Positions 1 to 7,214 are shown, counted from the first letter of the stretch. The stretch: 47,740 nt of DNA from Oscillospiraceae bacterium (GCA_017461245.1 JAFTYW010000006.1:1-47740); one strand, 5' to 3'. Notes: a model not told the origin generated them from the sequence alone. Numbers and translations: made by a program.

Positions 1-38
1 CTCTGCATAAGTTCTTTTCTTATAAGGCTTGCATCCAT
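1..38 (-). CDS. 5' end of an unidentified leftward gene (partial)
   Basis: Reading leftward, an ATG at 38-36 opens MDASLIRKELMQ and runs off the left edge without a stop. A good Shine-Dalgarno sequence (GGAGG, about 46-51) precedes it at normal spacing, so this is probably a real start. Twelve residues are too few to name a family. It is transcribed divergently from the lipid kinase gene at 172. Confidence 0.55.
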   Translation of the reverse strand, partial: MDASLIRKELMQ

Positions 39-107
39 TGTTTTTCCTCCTTTTGTACCCTATCTATGACAAATATATTAACAGTTTGTATAAAATATTC
101 CGCTTTA

Positions 108-140
108 TTGACTTTTGCAGAATTTGGTATAAAATATAAT
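108..140 (+). promoter_or_regulatory. possible promoter of the lipid kinase-dusB-permease operon
   Basis: TTGACT at 108-113 is followed by an AT-rich stretch with TATAAA (128-133) and TATAAT (135-140). Neither gives the ideal 17-bp spacing (14 and 21), so the exact -10 is uncertain. The position just upstream of the Shine-Dalgarno site (157-163) fits. Confidence 0.35.
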
Positions 141-171
141 ATAGAAAGCTATTTTCAGGAGGTGCTGCATT

Positions 172-1074
172 TTGGACTTTAAAAAGATCCTACTTGTTAT
201 AAACCCAAAAGCAGGACTAACTCAACAGAGGTACAATATTTTTGACATAATCGAATCCTTTTGCGAGCGCGACTGCATTACCACCACCCTTACAACACTT
301 AAAGAGGGTGACGCGGTGCGTCTTGTTGAAAAAAATGCCGCCGAGCACGAAATGGTGGTCTGCAGCGGCGGCGACGGAACTCTTAACGAAACTGTTACCG
401 CCCTTTTAAAAAGCGGCGTTAACATTCCCATTGGATACATTCCCTCGGGCAGCACAAACGATATGGCGCGCACCCTGGCAATCCCCAGAAAGAACAAAAA
501 GGCCGCCGAGCTTATTATGGAAGGCGAGCCCAAGCCGTTTGACGTTGGTCTTTTCGGCAAGGATAAATATTTTTGCTACACCGCCTCCTTCGGCGCTTTT
601 ACAAAGATCTCATATTCAACTCCCCGCAAGCTTAAAAACGTTTTCGGACATTTTGCATACGTTATGACGGGCGTTGCAAAGGCATACGAGGAGCTTATCC
701 CGAGGTACGTAAAAGTTGAGGCGGACGGGTTTGAGTGCGAGGGCGAGTTTTTGCTCGGCGGAGTTTTCAACTCCCGCTCGGTTGCAGGCCTTATCAAGCT
801 TGACAAGAGCGACATTGTTCTTGACGACGGGCTTTTTGAGCTTATCTTAATTCGCAAGCCCAAGAATACCGACGCGCTTTACAAAACGTTAAACGAGCTA
901 AGCCGCCAGCGCTTTACTGACGAGCATGTTATTTTCAGACGCGTAAGAAATGCGAAATTCACCTTTGATGCGCCTACCCCCTGGTCGCTTGACGGCGAGT
1001 TTGGCGGAGATATAAACGAGGTTGAGGTTAAAAATTTAAAGCATGCCGTTTCAATATTCGGAAAAAAGAACTAA
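172..1074 (+). CDS. YegS/DgkB-type lipid (diacylglycerol) kinase
   Basis: Predicted ATP-dependent lipid kinase of the DAGK catalytic-domain family (YegS/BmrU/DgkB), which phosphorylates diacylglycerol or a related lipid at the inner membrane face. At 300 aa it has the usual length. The nucleotide-binding motif GGDGTLNE lies near residue 66 and the second conserved motif PSGSTNDMAR near residue 91. The C-terminal half has the expected SLDGE motif near residue 273. The start is TTG at 172, 8 nt after a strong AGGAGGT (157-163); no better ATG exists. It leads a three-gene operon with dusB and an AI-2E-type permease. The real substrate cannot be read from sequence; DgkB-like recycling of diacylglycerol is the simplest guess. 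Confidence 0.9.
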   Translation: MDFKKILLVINPKAGLTQQRYNIFDIIESFCERDCITTTLTTLKEGDAVRLVEKNAAEHEMVVCSGGDGTLNETVTALLKSGVNIPIGYIPSGSTNDMARTLAIPRKNKKAAELIMEGEPKPFDVGLFGKDKYFCYTASFGAFTKISYSTPRKLKNVFGHFAYVMTGVAKAYEELIPRYVKVEADGFECEGEFLLGGVFNSRSVAGLIKLDKSDIVLDDGLFELILIRKPKNTDALYKTLNELSRQRFTDEHVIFRRVRNAKFTFDAPTPWSLDGEFGGDINEVEVKNLKHAVSIFGKKN

Positions 1075-1095
1075 AAAGGTTTAATGTGAATTTAT

Positions 1096-2073
1096 ATGCT
1101 TGAAGTTGGAAAAATTAAAATAGATTCCGCTATTCTCGCCCCAATGGCTGGCTTTACCGACAGTGCTTTTAGGCTCCTATGCAGAAAGCACGGCGCAGGG
1201 CTTGTTGTTACAGAGATGGTTTCGGCAAAGGCGCTCTGCTTTAAGGACAAAAAGACGGCCGAGCTGCTTCGCTACTGCGAGGACGAGAGGCCGCTTGCCA
1301 TTCAGCTTTTCGGCTCTGAGCCTGACTGTATGGCAGAGGCGGCAAAGCTTTTGATGCCTTACAAGCCCGATATTATCGACGTAAATATGGGCTGTCCCGT
1401 TCCCAAAATTGCGGGCAACGGCTGCGGCAGCTCGCTACTGAAAAACCACAAGCTTGCGGGGCAGATAGTTTCAGCGCTTGTAAAGGCGGTAGATGTTCCC
1501 ATAAGCGTTAAGATGCGCATCGGCTGGGATAAAGAGAGCATCTGCGCCGCGGAGTTTGCACGTGTTTTAGAGGACAACGGTGCGGCTTTCATAACCGTTC
1601 ACGGCAGGACCCGCGACCAGTATTACCAGCCGCCTACTAATCTTGATGCTATTGCGGCGGTGTCAAGGGCAGTCAATATCCCCGTTGTTGCAAACGGCGA
1701 TGTAGCAAGCGCCCAGGACGCGCGCAAAATGAAAGCACACACGGGCTGCGACCTTGTTATGATAGGCAGAGCGGCGCTCGGAAATCCCTTTATTTTTAAT
1801 GAGCTTAAATGCGCCGAAAACGGCGAGAGCTATACACCGCCCACCTTTTACAAGAGGATGGACGTGGTAAAAGAGCTTTGCCGCCTCGAGTGTGAAAACA
1901 AGGGCGAAAGACTTGCAATGCTTGAGCTTCGCCGTCATCTACCCTTTTTCTTTAAAGGAATAAGAGGCGCGGCAGACATAAGGCGGCGCTGCTGCGCGGT
2001 CAGCACCAAAGACGAGCTTGATGAAATTATAATAGATGTTACAGCTCTTTATGAAGAGAGCAAGGAGGGTTAA
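1096..2073 (+). CDS. dusB: tRNA-dihydrouridine synthase (DusB/NifR3 type)
   Basis: FMN-dependent enzyme that reduces uridines in the tRNA D-loop using NADPH. At 325 aa it is full length. Visible signatures are APMAGFTDSAFR at the N-terminus (FMN-binding barrel strand), the catalytic cysteine in DVNMGCPVPKI, KMRIGW, TVHGRTRDQ, the phosphate-binding ANGDV and IGRAALGNP. It starts at ATG 1096, 21 bp after the lipid kinase stop, with only a weak AAAAGGT upstream, so translation may be partly coupled. It ends 3 bp before the next gene. The DusB subgroup is inferred from the Firmicute context; Dus paralogues are hard to separate by eye. Confidence 0.95.
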   Translation: MLEVGKIKIDSAILAPMAGFTDSAFRLLCRKHGAGLVVTEMVSAKALCFKDKKTAELLRYCEDERPLAIQLFGSEPDCMAEAAKLLMPYKPDIIDVNMGCPVPKIAGNGCGSSLLKNHKLAGQIVSALVKAVDVPISVKMRIGWDKESICAAEFARVLEDNGAAFITVHGRTRDQYYQPPTNLDAIAAVSRAVNIPVVANGDVASAQDARKMKAHTGCDLVMIGRAALGNPFIFNELKCAENGESYTPPTFYKRMDVVKELCRLECENKGERLAMLELRRHLPFFFKGIRGAADIRRRCCAVSTKDELDEIIIDVTALYEESKEG

Positions 2074-2076
2074 AAG

Positions 2077-3258
2077 GTGAAATTTCAGAAAAACAACAGG
2101 TATTTCACTATTGCACTTTACGCCTTTGGCGTTATTGCGGCTTCGATTGCATTTATCTTTATTCTGCTATATCCAGGCAAGCTTTTGGGCGGAATTTCAA
2201 GGATGATCTCGATCTTAACTCCGCTTATTATCGGTTTTATTCTTGCATTTATCCTAAACCCGCTTTTAAAGCTGCTTGAGAAAAAGGCGTTTAAAAAGAT
2301 CTTAAACAAGCCAAACCAGTTTAAGAGTAAGCGTGCGCTTTCGATGGTTTGCACCTATCTGATCTTCCTCGGAATCATAACCTTATTTATTGTTCTGATA
2401 ATTCCTTCAATTGCCCAGAGCGTTACAGACCTCGCAAACAACATTCAAGGCTACTACAACTCTGGCATCGCGCTTATAACCGAGCTTCTTATAAAATTCA
2501 ATGTTTCTGACGAACTTGTTAATTACTTTAACGACCTCGGTAGTGACATTATAAACCTTGTTCTTGAGCTTCTCAAAAATCTTTCGAGCTATATGCCCAA
2601 GATTTTTGACGTTGCGATGACTGCGACCTCGTTTATCAAAAACATTGTTGTAGGCTTTGCATTTTCTATCTATATGCTGGCATCAAAGGAGATCTTCAAG
2701 CGCCAGACAAAGATCATCTTAAGCCTTATAGTAAAGCCTGCCACACAGGCACGAATTATAAGGGTGGCACACCTTTCGCACGAGACCTTCAGCCGTTATC
2801 TTTCTGGTTATCTGCTTGACTCCACCGTTGTTGGAATAGTTTGCTACATTGTTATGCTCATCTTCGGCTGGCCCTATCCTGCTCTTATCAGCGTTATTAT
2901 TGCAATCACCAATATGATTCCTTTCTTTGGTCCCTTCATCGGAGCTATCCCGAGCGCGCTTCTGATTCTGCTGGTAAATCCTTGGGAGGCGCTGTTCTTT
3001 GTAATATTCATAGTGATCCTGCAGCAGATCGACGGAAACTTTATCTGCCCCAAGGTTTTGGGACAGCGGGTAGGACTGAGCTCTTTCTGGGTTATGGTCG
3101 CAATCGTTGTGGGCGGCTCGGTGTTCGGAGTGCTGGGACTTATCCTAAGCGTTCCCACACTCGCCGTTGTTTACACCCTTGCAAAGAGCTTTGTCAGCCG
3201 CAAGCTTAGAGAAAAAGCGGCAGCCGAGGCACAAAATCAAGAAATAACCGAAGAATAA
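2077..3258 (+). CDS. AI-2E family transporter (PerM/YdbI type permease)
   Basis: Polytopic inner-membrane protein of 393 aa, the last gene of the operon. It has paired N-terminal hydrophobic segments (about residues 10-60), a long soluble or amphipathic insert (about 110-180), then a cluster of C-terminal helices with the family's conserved IPFFGPFIGAIP and DGNFICPKVLG regions (about 280-345). The family includes the proposed AI-2 exporter TqsA and sodium/proton-coupled permeases, so the name does not fix the substrate. Start is GTG 2077, just after AAGGAGGG in the end of dusB. A terminator follows at once. Confidence 0.9.
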   Translation: MKFQKNNRYFTIALYAFGVIAASIAFIFILLYPGKLLGGISRMISILTPLIIGFILAFILNPLLKLLEKKAFKKILNKPNQFKSKRALSMVCTYLIFLGIITLFIVLIIPSIAQSVTDLANNIQGYYNSGIALITELLIKFNVSDELVNYFNDLGSDIINLVLELLKNLSSYMPKIFDVAMTATSFIKNIVVGFAFSIYMLASKEIFKRQTKIILSLIVKPATQARIIRVAHLSHETFSRYLSGYLLDSTVVGIVCYIVMLIFGWPYPALISVIIAITNMIPFFGPFIGAIPSALLILLVNPWEALFFVIFIVILQQIDGNFICPKVLGQRVGLSSFWVMVAIVVGGSVFGVLGLILSVPTLAVVYTLAKSFVSRKLREKAAAEAQNQEITEE

Positions 3259-3265
3259 TTATATT

Positions 3266-3300
3266 AAAGCAGAGATGGCGTTGTCATCTCTGCTTTGTTT
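3266..3300 (+). terminator. terminator of the lipid kinase-dusB-permease operon
   Basis: Perfect 12-bp stem, AAAGCAGAGATG paired with CATCTCTGCTTT, 7-nt loop, then GTTT. It starts 8 bp after the permease stop codon. Confidence 0.9.
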
Positions 3301-3324
3301 AATAATATATGTTTGGTGATAAAA

Positions 3325-3828
3325 ATGGATTTACCCAAAAGAAAACCTACACGATTAAAAGATTATGATTACAGCAGCGAGGGCGCTTATTTTATAACGA
3401 TATGTGCCCATAACAAGCAATGTATATTTTCAAGCGTTGTAGGGGCGATTCACGAATCGCCCGAAAGTGTATTAAACGAAAACGGCAAAGTCGTAGACGA
3501 CATTATTAAAAAATTAAATGACAGATTCGATATAATTATTGACAAATATGTAATTATGCCCAATCACATTCATTTGATAGTTGTAATAGACGAGAACCCG
3601 CGGGCGATTCGTGAATCGCCCCTACAAAAACGGTCGCTTATATCAAAAGCGATGGGTTATCTAAAAATGAATGCTTCAAAGCAGATTCACAAAACAATCC
3701 ACAACCAAAAAGTGTGGCAACGCTCATTTCACGACCACGTTATCCGTGACGAGCGTGATTACCTTAAAATATGGAACTACATTGACTCAAACCCTGCAAA
3801 ATGGAATGAGGACTGTTTCTTTATTTAA
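3325..3828 (+). CDS. REP-associated tyrosine transposase (Y1/IS200-like, RAYT)
   Basis: Single-domain Y1 HUH nuclease of 167 aa. N-terminal RLKDYDYSSEGAYFITIC is the typical opening of RAYT proteins. The metal-binding HUH motif is NHIHLIV (His81, His83), and the C-terminal RDYLKIWNYIDSNPAKW carries the candidate catalytic tyrosines (Tyr146/Tyr152). The start chosen is ATG 3325 (MDLPKRK) behind GGTGA, rather than upstream in-frame codons that overlap the previous terminator. The oddity is two 25-bp palindromic repeat arms in frame, encoding residues about 39-47 and 93-101 in loops before and after the HUH core. The reading frame stays open, so the enzyme may be active. It is a stand-alone gene with no IS ends of its own, typical of domesticated RAYTs that act on scattered REP elements. 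Confidence 0.9.
   Translation: MDLPKRKPTRLKDYDYSSEGAYFITICAHNKQCIFSSVVGAIHESPESVLNENGKVVDDIIKKLNDRFDIIIDKYVIMPNHIHLIVVIDENPRAIRESPLQKRSLISKAMGYLKMNASKQIHKTIHNQKVWQRSFHDHVIRDERDYLKIWNYIDSNPAKWNEDCFFI
3439..3463 (+). repeat. REP-like palindromic arm inside the transposase gene (left)
   Basis: GTAGGG followed by the near-perfect palindrome GGGCGATTCACGAATCGCCC. It is an exact 25-bp inverted copy of 3601-3625 and belongs to the TGTAGGG...CCCTACA family found at 7054, 30611, 31847 and 43665. Confidence 0.9.
3601..3625 (-). repeat. REP-like palindromic arm inside the transposase gene (right)
   Basis: Exact reverse complement of 3439-3463, ending in CCCTAC. The two arms enclose 137 bp that encode the HUH motif. 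Both are read in frame. Confidence 0.9.
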
Positions 3829-3834
3829 ACGTAA

Positions 3835-3866
3835 AAAACGGCGGTCATTTGACCGCCGTTTTTTTG
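3835..3866. terminator. bidirectional terminator between transposase and small leftward gene
   Basis: Palindrome AAAACGGCGGTCA-TT-TGACCGCCGTTTT with T runs on both sides. It ends the transposase transcript rightward and the 62-aa gene leftward; the leftward stop codon lies inside the stem. Nearly the same hairpin recurs at 4319-4346. Confidence 0.88.
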
Positions 3867-4033
3867 TTTTTCTTTTTTGGTTTCTCAAAATAATCAACGT
3901 ATGCTTCTTCTGCCGCTATCTGTGCCTCAACAAGCACCTGCCTTGCTCCAAAATAATACCCCTTATCAATACTCTCTATCGCCCTTGTTACCTGTCTGAA
4001 CATAATCAAATACGGCTCTTTGTATTCGCTCAT
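3845..4033 (-). CDS. small hypothetical protein, 62 aa, charged, helical
   Basis: No family recognised. The product begins MSEYKEPYLIMF, looks largely alpha-helical and ends in a lysine-rich tail (KPKKKNKKTAVK). The start is ATG 4033 because GAGGTG lies 6 nt upstream; the GTG at 4042 overlaps that site and is unlikely. A strong promoter (-35 TTGCAA, -10 TACAAT) lies immediately upstream. The last codons and stop lie inside the terminator palindrome. It diverges from the ribbon-helix-helix gene at 4145, which may regulate the shared intergenic region. Similar short proteins are seen in gut Clostridia, but no function can be given. Confidence 0.7.
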   Translation of the reverse strand: MSEYKEPYLIMFRQVTRAIESIDKGYYFGARQVLVEAQIAAEEAYVDYFEKPKKKNKKTAVK

Positions 4034-4051
4034 CTTTATCACCTCGTTTAT

Positions 4052-4080
4052 ATTGTATCACTATCGTAATACATTTGCAA
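4052..4080 (-). promoter_or_regulatory. promoter of the 62-aa gene
   Basis: Leftward -35 TTGCAA (4075-4080), 17-bp spacer, -10 TACAAT (4052-4057). The start codon follows about 18 bp downstream of the -10. Confidence 0.7.
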
Positions 4081-4144
4081 TATTTAATTAATAAATAATT
4101 ATGTAATACAATATAATTACATGATGAATTACGGAGTGATAACT

Positions 4145-4318
4145 ATGGCATTTAAAATTCCGCACGTTCCGCCAACAACAAACAAATCAATTCGTTTTCC
4201 TGATGACGTTGTTGCGGCGGTTGAAAAGGCAATTACGGGCAAGGACTGCACCTTTTCGGCTTTTGTCGTTGCCGCTGTTCGCGCCGCGCTTGAAGACCTT
4301 GATAAATCAGACAAATAA
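4145..4318 (+). CDS. small ribbon-helix-helix-type DNA-binding protein (YlcI/YnfO-like)
   Basis: 57-aa protein. NKSIRFPDDVVAAVEKAI fits the beta strand plus first helix of an Arc/CopG-type ribbon-helix-helix fold, followed by CTFSAFVVAAVRAALEDL as second helix. This pattern matches the short YlcI/YnfO-like proteins often annotated in Firmicutes. The start is ATG 4145 behind GGAGTG (4133-4138 region), not the upstream in-frame ATGs at 4121/4124. A TATAAT at 4112-4117 may be its -10. It is divergent from the 62-aa gene. Small RHH proteins often autoregulate and often act as antitoxins, but the divergent arrangement is unlike a classical toxin-antitoxin operon. Confidence 0.75.
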   Translation: MAFKIPHVPPTTNKSIRFPDDVVAAVEKAITGKDCTFSAFVVAAVRAALEDLDKSDK

Positions 4319-4346
4319 AAAACGGCGGTCAAATGACCGCCGTTTT
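4319..4346. terminator. bidirectional terminator after the RHH gene and the lipoprotein gene
   Basis: AAAACGGCGGTCA-AA-TGACCGCCGTTTTT, with A run before and T run after, starting directly after the RHH stop codon. It also faces the 3' end of the leftward lipoprotein gene. It differs from the hairpin at 3835-3862 only in the loop. Confidence 0.9.
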
Positions 4347-4362
4347 TGTTTTGGATATTATT

Positions 4363-5091
4363 TTAATTTAATTCGTCCTCTCCTAAGGTGAGAAGCTCCT
4401 TCATCATTGCCTTTTTGTCATCGGGAACGCGATACTGTATCACATAAGCATCGTACGTATCTGTAAATCTCGTTAAGATCATATCGCCGTTTTCCAGTTC
4501 CTCTATTCTGTAGGCAAGGCTTTGGAATATCATTTTTTCGTCGCATTTATAAATGCTTGCGGAGTCTGTCCAGACAACATATTCCTCGTCATAGTCAGGA
4601 CTCAATTCATTTCCGCCGTAGATAATTTCATCTATGGCATTAAGATACCTTTCCTTTAAAAGCTCGTAGCCCGTTTCAAGCGTCCATTCATCTTCTATCT
4701 CTATACAGTAGTCACTGATGTATGGGTACTTTATAAGATCCTCAACGTAATCATAAACATCCTCGCGAGCATAGTAGGAACTATACTCCATTTCAAGCAT
4801 GGTTTTATTATGATTATAGTACATATCCTCTCCAAACATCTTAGAGAGCAGAACGGGAACGTCCTTTGCGGTTACCCTTCCCCATCCGCTTGTGTTAAGC
4901 TCAAGCTCCTCGGGAAGCTCACTGAGAATATCAAGCTGCATATATACCTGCCCGCCCCAGATGATCTCACCGTTTTCGCCGTAAAAGGCCTGCTCCTGTC
5001 GCATTTCCTTTATAGCACTGCAGGAGCATAGAACAAGGCAAGAAACGGCGACTAATACAAGGGCAGAAATTCTCTTTATGTACGCCTTCAT
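4363..5091 (-). CDS. putative lipoprotein, last gene of the GntR-ABC operon
   Basis: 242 aa, no family recognised. The N-terminus has a positively charged start, a hydrophobic core (about residues 8-22) and a cysteine-rich lipobox-like stretch LVLCSCSA, so it is likely a membrane-anchored lipoprotein exposed on the cell surface. The remainder is acidic and rich in Tyr and Glu, with no obvious catalytic motif. The start at 5091 has GAGGGTG just upstream, inside the 12-bp gap to the permease gene, so it is co-transcribed with the exporter. It may be a substrate-binding or accessory subunit, or a sensor, but that is only position-based inference. Confidence 0.8.
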   Translation of the reverse strand: MKAYIKRISALVLVAVSCLVLCSCSAIKEMRQEQAFYGENGEIIWGGQVYMQLDILSELPEELELNTSGWGRVTAKDVPVLLSKMFGEDMYYNHNKTMLEMEYSSYYAREDVYDYVEDLIKYPYISDYCIEIEDEWTLETGYELLKERYLNAIDEIIYGGNELSPDYDEEYVVWTDSASIYKCDEKMIFQSLAYRIEELENGDMILTRFTDTYDAYVIQYRVPDDKKAMMKELLTLGEDELN

Positions 5092-5103
5092 TTTTTCACC
5101 CTC

Positions 5104-5925
5104 TTATTCAAGATTTAACTTTTTGCTCATTATAAATCGGTTTACAAAGAAGTATACTGTGCCGACCGCCGCAAACAGAACAGCGCTGCCGATAAACAAA
5201 AGATGCAGAAGCCATTTGATATTAGCTTCTATAAATTCAGCTATTGCCGCAAAATCAAGAGAGAGCGCCGCTATGTTCCAAGCGACCATAAATATTCCGC
5301 TTATAATCTGCGAGGCAAAGTAGAATATAAAATACACTCCCACCGCGCCTAAAACTCTGTTCTTTTTAAAAAGCTGACCTATTGAAATGCAGGTGTAATA
5401 AAACAGAACGCTTTCACAAAAGGATATTACAAGCATTACGAATATCTCAATGGCATAAAACCAGACGTTTATTCCTGCAATTTCGACAAGCTTTTTAAAG
5501 AGATAGCCTGCCGCCTTTAAGATCTCTACGCCGAGCTCTCCTGCCGTTGCGATAGCAAACGACACTACAGTAGTCACAAGAGTAAGGCCTATAAGCGCTA
5601 CCGCCGTCGCAAGCTTTACAAGGATATGCTGAGTAGCCGTTACCGGCAGGGTAAAGCTAAGATAACCTTCGGCTGTGTAGAGATTTTTGTAAAAGCGTAT
5701 CACCGCCATTATAAAAACCGCCGCAAAGCAGGCTATTATGGTAGCAACATAGGTTATAGTTGAAAGCGAGATAGCTATGTCATATATAAACTCAAGGCCT
5801 TCTATTTTGATTTCAAAAAACTGGACGAGCCTTGTAAACAACGCGACCGAAAGCAGAACTATGTTGAACGGAATAAGTGTTTTTAAGTATGCGGTAAATT
5901 CGTATTTAAAAAGCTTCTTTACCAT
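5104..5925 (-). CDS. ABC-2 type exporter permease
   Basis: 273-aa integral membrane protein with about six hydrophobic segments (around residues 18-36, 55-80, 105-130, 150-172, 185-215 and 240-262), as in ABC-2 permeases. It overlaps the ATPase gene by 7 bp, so the pair forms one transporter. The transported substrate is unknown. GntR(YtrA)-ABC-permease operons in Firmicutes usually respond to cell-wall-active compounds or act in envelope stress, which is a family-level expectation rather than evidence here. Confidence 0.88.
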   Translation of the reverse strand: MVKKLFKYEFTAYLKTLIPFNIVLLSVALFTRLVQFFEIKIEGLEFIYDIAISLSTITYVATIIACFAAVFIMAVIRFYKNLYTAEGYLSFTLPVTATQHILVKLATAVALIGLTLVTTVVSFAIATAGELGVEILKAAGYLFKKLVEIAGINVWFYAIEIFVMLVISFCESVLFYYTCISIGQLFKKNRVLGAVGVYFIFYFASQIISGIFMVAWNIAALSLDFAAIAEFIEANIKWLLHLLFIGSAVLFAAVGTVYFFVNRFIMSKKLNLE

Positions 5926-6617
5926 TTGAACGCCTCCCTAAACAGAGAATCAATGCTATTTCCCGTTTCACTTCTTATCTCGTCTGCCGATTTGTGCAGA
6001 ATAAGACTTCCCTGCCGAATGAAAATAACATCGTCGAGCACCTCTTCGATATCTGAAATGAGGTGGGTCGAGATAATTACCGATGCCTCGGGATTGTAGT
6101 TGTTTATAATGGTTGAAATGATATAATCCCTCGTTGCAGGGTCAACTCCCGCAATGGGCTCGTCAAGAACATACAGCATAGCGTTTCGGCTCATAACCAG
6201 AATGAGCGAAACCTTTTCCTTGTTGCCCTTTGAAAGTGTTTTGAGCTTTCTCTTTCTGTCAACGCCGAGGCGCTCGAGCATATTAAAGGCAAGCTCTTTT
6301 CTGAAGTCTAAGTAAAAGTCGGCAAACATCTCGACTATCTGCTCGACCCTCATCCAGTTGTTTAGGAAAATGTTATCGGGAAGATAGGCAACTATCTTTT
6401 TAGTTTCAACGCCGGGCTTATTGCCGCAGATCTCAATAGTTCCGCTATCTTGAACCAAAAGCCCATTTATCATTTTTATAAGGGTTGTTTTTCCGCTTCC
6501 GTTAGGCCCCAAAAGGCCGACTATTTTACCGCTTTCAATCGAAAGGGTAAGATTATTTACCGCAACAAGATTTCCAAACTTTTTGGTAAGCGAATTGCAT
6601 CTTAAGATCTCACTCAC
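5919..6617 (-). CDS. ABC transporter ATP-binding protein
   Basis: About 232 aa. Walker A GPNGSGKTT near residue 37, signature LSKGNKEKV near residue 132, Walker B LYVLDEP followed by the D-loop (AGVD), and switch histidine in STHLI. This is the CcmA/YhaQ-like exporter ATPase class that works with the ABC-2 permease downstream. Start: GTG 6617 is preferred over GTG 6626. It forms a GTGA overlap with the GntR stop codon, and GAGGAG sits 8 nt upstream, giving translational coupling. Confidence 0.93.
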   Translation of the reverse strand: MSEILRCNSLTKKFGNLVAVNNLTLSIESGKIVGLLGPNGSGKTTLIKMINGLLVQDSGTIEICGNKPGVETKKIVAYLPDNIFLNNWMRVEQIVEMFADFYLDFRKELAFNMLERLGVDRKRKLKTLSKGNKEKVSLILVMSRNAMLYVLDEPIAGVDPATRDYIISTIINNYNPEASVIISTHLISDIEEVLDDVIFIRQGSLILHKSADEIRSETGNSIDSLFREAFKW

Positions 6618-6973
6618 GCATCCCACTCCTCTACATATTTTTTTATCTCATCAAGGGAAAATCCAAACGACTGCATTTCATTTATATATGCTGCAGTTTT
6701 GATTTTTACCATTGCGCCGACTATTCCCTTAGCGGTTTCGACATTATCTGAGGCAAACCAGCCTGACCCTCTGACCGAATAGATAAGCCCCGTTTGCTCC
6801 ATCTCTGCAAAGGCTTTCTGCACGGTGTTGGGATTGACCCCCGCCGAGAGCGCGACCTCTCTGACAGAGCTGAGTTTATCGTGCGCCTTGAAGTCACCGC
6901 GTGCTAGTTTCACACATATCTGCTCCTTGATCTGCGGGCAGATCGGCCTGTTTTTGTCAAGCTTCCACTGCAT
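6614..6973 (-). CDS. GntR-family regulator, YtrA subfamily
   Basis: 119 aa with an N-terminal winged helix-turn-helix (about residues 10-75: ICPQIKEQICVKLARGDF, then SSVREVALSAGVNPNTVQKAF) and only a short C-terminal helical tail, which defines the YtrA group. Such proteins repress the ABC operon they lead. Start ATG 6973 follows AAAGAGGTG. It is first in the operon, directly downstream of a consensus promoter whose transcription start region carries an imperfect dyad, so autoregulation is likely. Confidence 0.93.
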   Translation of the reverse strand: MQWKLDKNRPICPQIKEQICVKLARGDFKAHDKLSSVREVALSAGVNPNTVQKAFAEMEQTGLIYSVRGSGWFASDNVETAKGIVGAMVKIKTAAYINEMQSFGFSLDEIKKYVEEWDA

Positions 6974-6996
6974 TTTTGCACCTCTTTCTAAAAAAC

Positions 6997-7045
6997 TGTA
7001 TTACCGTACTAACACAATAATACAATATTATGTAAATTTTGTCAA
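6997..7045 (-). promoter_or_regulatory. promoter and probable GntR operator of the ABC operon
   Basis: Leftward -35 TTGACA (7040-7045), exactly 17 bp, -10 TATTAT (7017-7022). Immediately downstream at 6997-7016 is the imperfect dyad TGTGTTAGTACGGTAATACA (6 of 10 positions symmetric), placed where YtrA-type repressors usually bind. Confidence 0.8.
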
Positions 7046-7053
7046 TATTATAT

Positions 7054-7133
7054 TGTAGGGACCGGCGTCCCCGACGGTCCAAAGGTTTCTTACTGAACAC
7101 GACCACGGACCGTCGGGAACGCCGGTCCCTACA
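7054..7133. repeat. paired-palindrome REP-like element B
   Basis: Left arm 7054-7080 begins TGTAGGGACCGG and right arm 7107-7133 ends CCGGTCCCTACA. The 27-bp arms are inverted copies with one mismatch around a 26-bp centre. Each arm is internally self-complementary (GGACCG...CGGTCC). Same family as the arms in the transposase gene. Confidence 0.9.
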
Positions 7134-7190
7134 AATTAAATAAAAGTCTATTATAACAATACATATATCGTTAAACAAAAAACGAAAGTT

Positions 7191-7214
7191 AAGGGCGATT
7201 TACAAATCGCCCTT
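7191..7214 (-). terminator. terminator overlapping the stop codon of the acyltransferase operon
   Basis: Palindrome AAGGGCGATTT-(AC/GT)-AAATCGCCCTT. Leftward it is followed by AACTTTCGTTTTTTG, so it can act as an intrinsic terminator. The stop codon (7200-7202) lies inside the stem. Its core resembles the REP arm GGGCGATTC...GAATCGCCC in the transposase gene. Confidence 0.75.

Noticed and set aside
222-560. 112-aa leftward frame opposite the lipid kinase gene
   Set aside because: It lies wholly inside a well-supported gene on the other strand, with no Shine-Dalgarno site; a shadow of codon bias.
3439-3625. CRISPR-like or IS-end interpretation of the repeats inside the transposase gene
   Set aside because: Only two inverted arms with a coding spacer; no regular direct repeats and no cas genes, and the coding frame is intact through both.
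3671-4069. 132-aa frame running from the transposase into the terminator region
   Set aside because: Out of frame with the transposase and antisense to the 62-aa gene, crossing the strong terminator at 3835; no RBS.
6957-7178. 73-aa leftward frame across repeat element B
   Set aside because: It runs through the palindromic repeat (product RRSRRSVVV...), ends inside the GntR gene and has no RBS; non-coding.
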